A stretch of DNA of 9,186 bases from DATKEH01 sp035546355 (GTDB taxonomy: Bacteria > Acidobacteriota > Thermoanaerobaculia > Multivoradales > JAIOJS01): contig DATKEH010000075.1 in assembly GCA_035546355.1 (NCBI GenBank), positions 1-9,186 of the forward strand, in the 5' to 3' direction. Positions within the stretch are counted from its first letter, which is position 1. Every line of letters begins with the position of its first letter. Below are positions 1 to 7,470 of this stretch, piece after piece. The notes under the pieces are model-generated. The model was given only the letters and a program-made list of their open reading frames with translations. It was not told the origin of the DNA and made no database searches. The position numbers and the translations under genes were made by a program.

Positions 1-44
1 CGGCCCCGCCTGGGCACGGCGCCGGAAGCGCGGTATTCGGGAGC

Positions 45-65
45 GGCGCGCGGCGGCCGCGCGCC
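45..65. repeat. Perfect 21-bp palindrome (10-bp arms)
   Basis: GGCGCGCGGC (45-54) and GCCGCGCGCC (56-65) are perfect reverse complements around a single central G. A hairpin would need to open the inner pairs to make a loop. No T-tract follows, so it is not a standard intrinsic terminator. It could be a cruciform site, an operator or the remains of a terminator for something upstream of the window. In such GC-rich DNA a chance occurrence is less unlikely than in balanced DNA. Confidence 0.5.
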
Positions 66-219
66 TCGCCGGCGCCTCCGCTCGCCGTCGCGCCGGGCCA
101 CTGGTGACACCCCTCGGCAGGTGGGCCTTGCGCTCGGCGAGAGGGCCCTGGAGGGGCCGAGGGTCCCCGCCCGCGCCACGCCCTCCATCGTGCGACGACC
201 GAGGTTCGGCGGGTCTTCG

Positions 220-231
220 CGCGTCGACGCG
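220..231. repeat. Perfect 12-bp palindrome
   Basis: CGCGTCGACGCG (220-231) is perfectly self-complementary, with GTCGAC at its centre. It sits just outside the clear left arm of the long inverted repeat. Operator-like geometry is possible, but there is no adjacent gene or promoter to tie it to. Confidence 0.35.
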
Positions 232-272
232 ACCGCGTGGTGGGGGGAGATTCCCCTCTCCTAACTGTCCGT

Positions 273-313
273 GGGTGGGGGTGAGCGGGGGCGGGTGAGG
301 GTTGGGGAGGGGG
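273..313 (+). other. G-quadruplex-forming motif
   Basis: Within 41 bases there are six or more runs of three to five G separated by loops of 1-5 bases: GGG-T-GGGGG-TGAGC-GGGGG-C-GGG-TGA-GGG-TT-GGGG-A-GGGGG. This satisfies the usual G3+N1-7 rule several times over. It lies at the outer end of the left arm of the inverted repeat, whose right-arm counterpart (about 711-730) is C-rich, so quadruplex and duplex folds would compete. Confidence 0.55.
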
Positions 314-460
314 CCTCGGGCGAGCCTGGGCACGGGCTGGGGCACCCACCCGGTCGACGCCGGGGGGCGAGGCCGGAGTGGCGCGCGAAGAGCCGGTGGG
401 GCGAACCGATTGCGGTGCCGGAGCCGAGGGAACGGCCTTGGCGGGGGCGTGGAGGCGAGC

Positions 461-476
461 GCGATCGCACGATCGC
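461..476. repeat. Dyad GCGATCG-CA-CGATCGC
   Basis: Seven-base perfect arms (461-467 and 470-476) are separated by CA. It can equally be read as two direct copies of CGATCGC eight bases apart. This is operator-like geometry within the apical part of the long inverted repeat, about 370 bp before the operon promoter, with no known binding protein to assign. Confidence 0.4.
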
Positions 477-513
477 GGCAGGCAGCGGAACGTGCGGCGC
501 GAAGCCGAGTCGA

Positions 514-576
514 GGCGCCGGCTAGGCTCGCGGCGCCGCGCCGCGAGCCGCTCCTAACCATCACTTCACCGGCGCC
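514..576. repeat. Nested hairpins at the centre of the inverted repeat
   Basis: An inner stem GGCTCGCGGC (525-534) / GCCGCGAGCC (540-549) is perfect over 10 bp with a five-base loop. It is enclosed by a second perfect stem, GGCGCCGG (514-521) / CCGGCGCC (569-576). Together with the outer stem 428-447/579-598 they make one compatible branched fold. The sequence after the inner hairpin is CTCCTAACC with no T-tract, so a canonical Rho-independent terminator is unlikely. Confidence 0.55.
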
Positions 577-586
577 GTCCCCCGCC

Positions 587-606
587 GGGGCCGTTCCCCC
601 GGCCCC
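587..606 (+). repeat. Alternative local hairpin GGGGCCG/CGGCCCC
   Basis: GGGGCCG (587-593) and CGGCCCC (600-606) form a perfect 7-bp stem around the loop TTCCCC. It uses bases 587-598 of the right arm of the long inverted repeat, so it is mutually exclusive with the long stem. This is the geometry of a structural switch, although nothing shows that switching occurs. Confidence 0.35.
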
Positions 607-683
607 ACCACCACAGCCCCCGGCCGCCCGTTCGCCGGCGTCCGGCCCTCAGCCTCGCCCTCGGCGGCGGCCGTGGTGGGTCA

Positions 684-784
684 GCCCGCGCGCACGGGCT
701 CGCCCGGGATGCCTCCCCCCCTCACCCGCCGCCGCCGGGGGACCGTCACCACGCGCTCGGCCCGCGCGCACCGGCTCACCCGGG
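684..784 (+). repeat. 25-bp direct repeat, two copies 76 bp apart
   Basis: Copies at 684-708 and 760-784 agree at 23 of 25 positions; both begin GCCCGCGCGCAC and end CCCGGG. The sequence after each copy is only loosely similar, so this may be a decayed 76-bp tandem unit. The first copy also contains a 6-bp hairpin, AGCCCG (683-688) / CGGGCT (695-700), and forms part of the right arm of the long inverted repeat. Confidence 0.55.
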
Positions 785-832
785 GCCCCGCCCGCGCTCC
801 CCGCTCCCGCCGGGGGGCCTGCCACCCTGCCC

Positions 833-862
833 TTGACGCGCCGGTGAACCGTTTGCTATGAA
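833..862 (+). promoter_or_regulatory. Sigma-70-type promoter with extended -10
   Basis: The -35 element is TTGACG (833-838, five of six consensus bases). After 18 bp comes TATGAA (857-862, four of six) preceded by TGC, an extended -10 (TGn) match. The sequence becomes noticeably less GC-rich from about 850, as expected at a promoter. Transcription would start near 868-870, after the ATG at 858 but 70-odd bases before the ATG at 942. This makes it a candidate main promoter of the act-cox operon and argues for the later start of actC. No start site has been mapped. Confidence 0.5.
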
Positions 863-941
863 CCACAGGCCCAAAGCGTGTGGACCACCGCCACAGCTGA
901 TGACGCGTCGGCATGAGCCCGACGGGAGACTGGCCGAGCCC

Positions 942-2365
<1,424 letters not shown>

Positions 2366-2369
<4 letters not shown>

Positions 2370-2908
2370 GCGACGGCGGCAGGACGCTGTGGGGAGCGCT
2401 GGCGGAGTTCCACACGCCGGCGGCGCTGCTGCAGGCGGCGGAAGGGCTGCGCGACGAGGGTTTCCGCAGCTGGGACGCCCACAGCCCCTTCCCGGTGCAC
2501 GGCCTCGAGCGCGCCATGGGGCTCAGGCGCTCGCCGGTGCCCTTGCTGGTGCTGGCGCTCGGTCTCGGCGGCGCGGCGGCGGGAATGGCGATGCAGTGGT
2601 GGGTGAGCGTCGAAGCCTACCCGCTGGTGATCAGCGGCAAGCCCCTCTTCTCCTGGCCGGCCTTCGTGCCGATCATGTTCGAGTGCGGCGTGCTGGGCGG
2701 GGCCCTGGGGGCGTTCTTCGGCTTCCTCGGCTTCTCGCGCCTGCCGCGGCATCATCATCCGCTGTTCGAATCGCAGCGGTTCGCGCGCGCCAGCGACGAC
2801 CGCTTCTTCCTGTCGATCGAGGCGACGGACGACCGCTTCGATCGCGACCGCACGCCCCGGCTGCTGCGCGAGCTGGGCGCCGAGCACGTCGAGCTGGTGG
2901 AGGTCTGA
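2366..2908 (+). CDS. actD: Alternative complex III subunit ActD (DUF3341)
   Basis: Small membrane-anchored ACIII subunit of 180 aa, the usual size for the DUF3341 family. A soluble N-terminal part (1-55; LAEFHTPAALLQAAEGLRDEGF) precedes two transmembrane helices (about 58-79 and 97-122). The link between them carries the family signature GKPLFSWPAFVPIMFE (91-106). The C-terminal tail is soluble and ends with a charged segment (ELGAEHVELVEV). The start codon overlaps the actC stop (ATGA, 2366-2369) and follows a strong AGGAGG (2353-2358), so the two are translationally coupled. In some genomes ActD is fused to the monoheme ActE; here there is no such extension and no CXXCH. Its position between two NrfD-type proteins makes the ACIII assignment firm. 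Confidence 0.87.
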
Positions 2909-2913
2909 GCGCG

Positions 2914-4122
<1,209 letters not shown>

Positions 4123-4150
4123 GACCCCAATCCGGAGCGAACCACCTGCG

Positions 4151-5947
4151 ATGACTTCGATCCACCCCGAGACGCAGCACGCCGAGGCGGCCCTCGACCA
4201 CTCGAAGACCCACCACCAGCTGGGCTTCTGGCGCAAGTACGTCTTCTCGATCGACCACAAGGTGATCGGCATCCAGTACGCCATCACCGGCCTGCTGTTC
4301 CTGTTCTTCGGCTTCTGCCTGATGATGCTGATGCGCTGGCAGCTGGCCTTCCCCGGCCGCGCCCTGCCGGTGATCGGCAAGCTCTTCGGCGAGAGCAACA
4401 TGCCCGGCGGAATCATGCTGCCCGAGTTCTACAACCAGCTCGGCGCCATGCACGGCACCATCATGGTGTTCCTCGGCGTCGTGCCGCTGGGGGTCGGCGG
4501 CTTCGGCAACTTCGTCGTGCCGCTGCAGTTGGGAGCCCCCGACATGGCCTTCCCGCGGCTCAACATGGCGAGCTACTGGGCCTACTTCCTGGGTGGCGTA
4601 ACGATGCTGGTCAGCTTCTTCGTCCCCGGCGGCGCCGCCCAGGCCGGCTGGACCTCCTACCCGCCGCTGGCCAACCTGGTCCCCACCGGGCAGACGCTGT
4701 GGATCCTCGGCATGCTGTTGCTGATCACCTCGTCGCTGCTCGGCTCGGTGAACTTCATCACCACCATCATCCAGTTGCGGGCGCCGGGGATGTCCTTCTG
4801 GCGCCTGCCCTTCTTCGTCTGGGCGCAGTTCGTCACCGCCTTCCTGCTGCTGCTCGCCTTCCCCGCCCTGCAGGCAGCCGGCGTCATGCAGCTGATGGAC
4901 CGCGTGGCGGGCACCAGCTTCTTCATGCCCGAGGGCCTGGTGGTCAGCGGGCAGGTGGCGCAGATCAGCGGCGGCGGCTCGCCGCTGCTCTGGCAGCACC
5001 TGTTCTGGTTCCTCGCCCACCCCGAGGTCTACGTGCTGATCCTGCCGGCCATGGGCATCGTCGCCGAGGTGATCGCCAACAACACTCGCAAGCCGCTGTG
5101 GGGCTACCGGCCGCTGGTCTTCTCGGTGATGGCGATCGGCGTCCTGTCGTTCGTCGTCTGGGCGCACCACATGTTCCTCACCGGCATGGGCACGGCGATG
5201 TCCGCCTTCTTCCAGACCACGACGATGATCATCTCCATCCCGTCGGTGATCATCCTCACCTGCCTGCTGCTGTCGCTGTGGGGTGGCTCGATCCGCTTCA
5301 CCACCCCGATGCTGTTCGCCCTGGCCTTCCTGCCGATGTTCGCCATCGGCGGGCTCACCGGCCTGCCGCTGGGGCTCGCCACCGCCGACATCCACCTGCA
5401 CGACACCTACTACGTCATCGGCCACTTCCACTACATCGTCGCGCCGGGCTCCCTGTTCGCCCTCTTCGCCGGGGTCTACTACTGGTACCCCAAGGCGACC
5501 GGCCGCTACATGAGCAGCAAGCTCGGGCACCTGCACTTCTGGCCCACCTTCCTGTTCATGAACGGCGTCTTCACGCCGATGCTGATCCAGGGGATGCAGG
5601 GGGTGCAGCGGCGGCTGTTCGACGGCGGCGAGACCTACTACCACGCGCAAGACGTGCTGTGGCTCAACGAGGTGATGTCCTGGTCGGCCTGGGGCATGGC
5701 GCTCTTCCAGATCCCCTTCATCGTCAACTTCTTCTGGAGCTTGAAGCGCGGCGCCGTGGCCCCCGCCAACGCCTGGGACGCCACCACGCTCGAGTGGGCG
5801 GCGCCGTCACCGCCGCCGCACGGCAACTTCGCCACCCCGCCGCGCGTCTACCGCGGGCCGTACGAGTACAGCGTGCCGCAGCACGAGAAGGACTTCCTGG
5901 CCCAGTTCGACCCCGACACCGGCGCCCCGGCGCCCGTCACCGTCTGA
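4151..5947 (+). CDS. coxA: Cytochrome c oxidase subunit I (A-family, aa3-type)
   Basis: Catalytic subunit (598 aa, 12 helices) that reduces O2 to water at a heme a3/CuB centre and pumps protons. Visible by alignment with bovine subunit I: heme a ligands H101 and H427, a3 ligand H425, and CuB ligands H290, H339 and H340. The HPEVY motif (290-294) supplies the Glu and the His-linked Tyr. D-channel residues N120, D131 (GAPDMAFPR) and N138 are present. HDTYY (417-421) and the C-terminal TLEW are conserved. Oddities: the K-channel lysine (bovine K319) aligns with I368, bovine S255 with A305 and H256 with E306. The GHPEV glycine is Ala289. It lies directly after actF and before coxC. A GGAG (4134-4137) is a modest ribosome site; the start fits family N-termini leading to YVFSIDHKVIG. 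Confidence 0.95.
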   Translation: MTSIHPETQHAEAALDHSKTHHQLGFWRKYVFSIDHKVIGIQYAITGLLFLFFGFCLMMLMRWQLAFPGRALPVIGKLFGESNMPGGIMLPEFYNQLGAMHGTIMVFLGVVPLGVGGFGNFVVPLQLGAPDMAFPRLNMASYWAYFLGGVTMLVSFFVPGGAAQAGWTSYPPLANLVPTGQTLWILGMLLLITSSLLGSVNFITTIIQLRAPGMSFWRLPFFVWAQFVTAFLLLLAFPALQAAGVMQLMDRVAGTSFFMPEGLVVSGQVAQISGGGSPLLWQHLFWFLAHPEVYVLILPAMGIVAEVIANNTRKPLWGYRPLVFSVMAIGVLSFVVWAHHMFLTGMGTAMSAFFQTTTMIISIPSVIILTCLLLSLWGGSIRFTTPMLFALAFLPMFAIGGLTGLPLGLATADIHLHDTYYVIGHFHYIVAPGSLFALFAGVYYWYPKATGRYMSSKLGHLHFWPTFLFMNGVFTPMLIQGMQGVQRRLFDGGETYYHAQDVLWLNEVMSWSAWGMALFQIPFIVNFFWSLKRGAVAPANAWDATTLEWAAPSPPPHGNFATPPRVYRGPYEYSVPQHEKDFLAQFDPDTGAPAPVTV

Positions 5948-5957
5948 GGAGATGGCA

Positions 5958-6032
5958 GTGAAGCTCTGGCTCCCGACCGTCCTCGCCCTGGGCCCCTCTT
6001 CCCCTCCGTGCAAGCGAGCGGAGACTCCTTGA
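5958..6032 (+). CDS. Possible 24-aa leader-like mini-ORF
   Basis: In the gap of about 84 bp between coxA and coxC a reading frame starts at GTG 5958, six bases after AGGAG (5947-5951). It runs for 24 codons (MKLWLPTVLALGPSSPPCKR then AETP). An in-frame ATG at 5952 is too close to the AGGAG. Its TGA (6030-6032) shares the A of the coxC ATG (TGATG), as in translational coupling. The hydrophobic start looks like a short signal-peptide fragment, so it could be the relic of a lost exported protein. It could also simply be chance. No homologue is known to me. Confidence 0.3.
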   Translation: MKLWLPTVLALGPSSPPCKRAETP

Positions 6033-6628
6033 TGTCGGAGGTCATCCCCTACACCGTCGAGACCCGGCCCGATACCGGGGTCAACAACGTCAAGCTGGGC
6101 ATCTGGCTGTTTCTCTCGTCCGAGGTGATGCTGTTCGGCTCGCTGTTCGCCGGCTACATCCTGCTGCGCGTCGGCAACCCGCAGTGGGGGCACGGGCAGA
6201 GCGAGCTCAGCGTCCCGATGGCCACCCTCAACACCGCGGTGCTGATCACCTCGAGCGTGACCATGGTGCTCGCCTGGGCGGCCTGCATGGAGCGCAACTT
6301 CTCCAGGTTCCGCCTGTTCATGGCGTCGACGGTGGCGCTGGGCGGCGTCTTCATGGTCATCAAGTACATCGAGTACAGCGCCAAGTTCCACCACGGGTTC
6401 TTCCCCTCGACCAGCACGTTCATGGCGATCTACTTCACGTTCACCGGCCTGCACGCCCTGCACGTGCTGGCGGGGATGGTGGTCAACGGCTACTTCTGGC
6501 TGCCGGGAGCGAAGATGTTCCACAGCGAGCCGCAGCGGTTCGCCAACCGGGTGGAGACGGCGGGCCTGTTCTGGCACTTCGTCGACCTGGTGTGGATCTT
6601 CCTGTTTCCGGTCTTGTATTTGCTATAG
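6032..6628 (+). CDS. coxC: Cytochrome c oxidase subunit III
   Basis: Membrane subunit of the oxidase with no metal centre; in the family it helps proton uptake into the D-channel and protects the enzyme from turnover inactivation. It is 198 aa with five predicted helices, the short form lacking the first two helices of the mitochondrial protein. Signatures: KLGIWLFLSSEVMLFGSLFA near the N-terminus with the conserved Glu, YFTFTGLHALHVLAG in the middle, and ETAGLFWHFVDLVWIFLFPV at the C-terminus. The ATG is chosen because GGAG (6020-6023) stands eight bases before it. A GTG at 6008 in the same frame would add eight residues. The start overlaps the stop of a possible mini-ORF by one base. Confidence 0.93.
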   Translation: MSEVIPYTVETRPDTGVNNVKLGIWLFLSSEVMLFGSLFAGYILLRVGNPQWGHGQSELSVPMATLNTAVLITSSVTMVLAWAACMERNFSRFRLFMASTVALGGVFMVIKYIEYSAKFHHGFFPSTSTFMAIYFTFTGLHALHVLAGMVVNGYFWLPGAKMFHSEPQRFANRVETAGLFWHFVDLVWIFLFPVLYLL

Positions 6629-6652
6629 GGGAGGGAGATGGAGGAGCCGACG

Positions 6653-6973
6653 ATGGGGACTGGCAGCGACCTCGACCTCCACGAGCACATCGACGTCAAG
6701 AAGCACGTCCGCACCTACATCGTGGTGTTCGTCAGCCTGATGGCGTTGACGCTGATCACCGTCGCGGTCTCGTACCTCGATCTCTCGACCGGCCCGGCGG
6801 TGGCTCTGGCGCTGCTGATCGCCTCGATCAAGGGGTCGCTGGTCGCCTGCTACTTCATGCACCTGATCTCGGAGCGCAAGCTGATCCTGGTCACCATGGG
6901 GTTCACCATGCTGGCCTTCTTCGCCGTGCTGCTGGGGCCGCTGCTGACCGAGATCAACGAGGTGGGGCCCTGA
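6653..6973 (+). CDS. coxD: Cytochrome c oxidase subunit IV, prokaryotic type
   Basis: Small accessory oxidase subunit of the prokaryotic COX4 family. It is 106 aa from this start and has three hydrophobic helices (from about YIVVFVSLMALTLITVAV onwards). A conserved block IASIKGSLVACYFMHL with its Lys lies in the second helix. The charged N-terminus (HEHIDVKKHVRTY) precedes the first helix. An in-frame ATG at 6638 would add five residues (MEEPT). I prefer 6653 because GAGGAG (6641-6646) stands six bases before it, whereas the purine run before 6638 is only about three bases away. The gene follows coxC by a few bases. The role of this subunit is probably assembly or stability. Confidence 0.88.
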   Translation: MGTGSDLDLHEHIDVKKHVRTYIVVFVSLMALTLITVAVSYLDLSTGPAVALALLIASIKGSLVACYFMHLISERKLILVTMGFTMLAFFAVLLGPLLTEINEVGP

Positions 6974-6991
6974 TCCGCAGCCCAGGAGGTC

Positions 6992-7198
6992 ATGTCGCTC
7001 AAGGCCGTGCACGTGCTGTTCATCACCCTCGCCACCGCCCTCTCGCTGGGGCTGGCATGGTGGGGCTGGCAGCAGGTGCGTCTGGGCGGCGGCGGCGGCT
7101 ATCTGGCGCTGAGCGTGCTGGCGGTCGCGGCGGCGGCGGCGCTGCTCGTCTACGGGTGGTGGTTCCTGAGGAAGATGAAGGACGTGAGCTACCTGTGA
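6992..7198 (+). CDS. Small two-helix membrane protein of cox operon
   Basis: 68-aa protein with two predicted transmembrane helices (about 7-26 and 38-57) joined by a glycine-rich turn (RLGGGGGY). It ends in a basic WWFLRKMKDVSYL tail. From memory, similar short proteins ending in a WFLRKxKxVSYL-like sequence occur beside ACIII-linked oxidases; I know no assigned function. An oxidase accessory or assembly subunit is a reasonable guess from position alone. The start follows AGGAGG (6984-6989) very closely (two bases), but MSLKAVHVLFI fits the family pattern and no better start exists. The next gene begins five bases after its stop. Confidence 0.75.
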   Translation: MSLKAVHVLFITLATALSLGLAWWGWQQVRLGGGGGYLALSVLAVAAAAALLVYGWWFLRKMKDVSYL

Positions 7199-7203
7199 GG
7201 CGG

Positions 7204-7470
7204 ATGCGCGACCTGCGTCCTCTCCCCCGCAGACCGGGGAGAGGGGGTCCGGGGGGGATTCTCGCCGCGGTGACGGCCGCGGCCGCCGCCCTGGCCGCCG
7301 ACCCGCTGCTCGCCTGCGCGGTCTGCTACGGCAAGGCGGGCGACCCGATGATCGACGGCGCCAGGCTGTCGATCCTGTTCATGGTCGGGCTGACCTACGG
7401 GCTGCTGCTCGGCGGGGTGGCGCTGGTGGTAGTGGTCCGCACCAAGAAGGCCAAGCGAGGGGACACATGA
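7204..7470 (+). CDS. Small CAVC-motif exported/anchored membrane protein
   Basis: 88 aa from the ATG. A basic N-terminus (MRDLRPLPRRPGR) is followed by a hydrophobic Ala-rich stretch (19-32), LLACAVCYG (36-43), DPM (47-49), one strong transmembrane helix (56-78) and a basic tail. This resembles a signal peptide followed by a CxxC pair (C38, C41), then an anchor. From memory, small proteins with CAVCxG...DxPM sit next to ACIII/cox genes; their function is unknown, with copper or thiol chemistry in oxidase assembly a guess. CAVCY has Tyr where heme-c attachment needs His. A palindrome (7219-7244) and a G7 run lie in the first 18 codons, so the true start may be the GTG at 7270 (66 aa) instead. 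The stop overlaps the coxB start (ATGA). Confidence 0.65.
   Translation: MRDLRPLPRRPGRGGPGGILAAVTAAAAALAADPLLACAVCYGKAGDPMIDGARLSILFMVGLTYGLLLGGVALVVVVRTKKAKRGDT
7219..7244. repeat. Palindrome CCTCTCCCC/GGGGAGAGG
   Basis: Perfect 9-bp arms (7219-7227 and 7236-7244) surround the 8-base loop CGCAGACC. The element resembles the dispersed CTCTCCC...GGGAGAG palindromes seen between genes in many GC-rich bacteria (a recollection, not a search). It falls inside the beginning of the small CAVC-protein frame, encoding about RPLPRRPGRG, and just after the preceding gene's stop. It may be an inserted repeat or a transcript-processing hairpin within the operon. Confidence 0.55.

Larger units (their letters stand above)
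290..730. repeat. Long imperfect inverted repeat, arms ~155 bp
   Basis: The left arm (290-447) matches the reverse complement of the right arm (579-730) in collinear blocks. 290-300 pairs with 720-730 (11/11). 317-326 pairs with 697-706 (10/10). 344-350 pairs with 675-681 (7/7), continuing with gaps through about 373 against 651. 428-447 pairs with 579-598: 18 of 20 Watson-Crick, with the other two T opposite G, so an RNA would be base-paired along all 20. The pairing centre is near 511-513. The 131-base apical region (448-578) holds its own hairpins. Weaker similarity may extend outward, for example GCGTGGTG near 235-242 against about 749-756. Both arms are G/C-biased, which raises the chance background, but the collinear order argues for a real structure. 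Its function is unknown. Confidence 0.65.
1..857. other. GC-rich non-coding region with nested inverted repeats
   Basis: I find no credible gene here. The open frames translate into Arg/Pro/Ala/Gly-rich sequence with no recognisable motif, as expected when stop codons are rare in very GC-rich DNA. A frame open from the left edge to a TAA at 262-264 could be the tail of an upstream gene, but its translation resembles nothing I know. In particular it does not look like the end of ActB, the usual neighbour upstream of ActC. The top strand is G-rich from about 240 to 450 and C-rich from about 580 to 830, and the two halves are imperfect reverse complements. Palindromes, a G4 motif and a terminal promoter are listed separately. 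A structured non-coding RNA, a decayed mobile element or an old inverted duplication are all possible. Confidence 0.6.

Noticed and set aside
1..264. Frame open from the left edge as the end of an upstream gene such as actB
   Set aside because: Arg-rich low-complexity translation with no Fe-S cysteines or recognisable ActB tail. It cannot be excluded as some other gene end, but there is no support.
525..560. Rho-independent terminator at the 10-bp hairpin
   Set aside because: The stem is strong but no T-run follows on either strand.
302..847. 181-codon + strand open frame in the left region
   Set aside because: Pro/Ala/Arg-rich translation with no motif; it runs through both inverted-repeat arms and ends inside the promoter. 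Long open frames are expected by chance at this GC content.
1..857. CRISPR array or tRNA/rRNA gene in the gene-free region
   Set aside because: There is no regularly spaced repeat series, no recognisable cloverleaf and no rRNA-like conserved sequence; the repeats present are inverted or only two copies.
858..941. N-terminal extension of actC from the ATG at 858
   Set aside because: Overlaps the -10 element, has atypical codons and lacks a good ribosome site; residues do not resemble ActC N-termini.
2389..2913. Extension of actF upstream to 2389
   Set aside because: That part of the frame is out-of-phase actD with Arg/Gly-rich nonsense translation; ActF homology begins after the ATG at 2914.
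7315..7329. CAVCY as a heme-c attachment site
   Set aside because: The fifth residue is Tyr rather than the His required in CXXCH.
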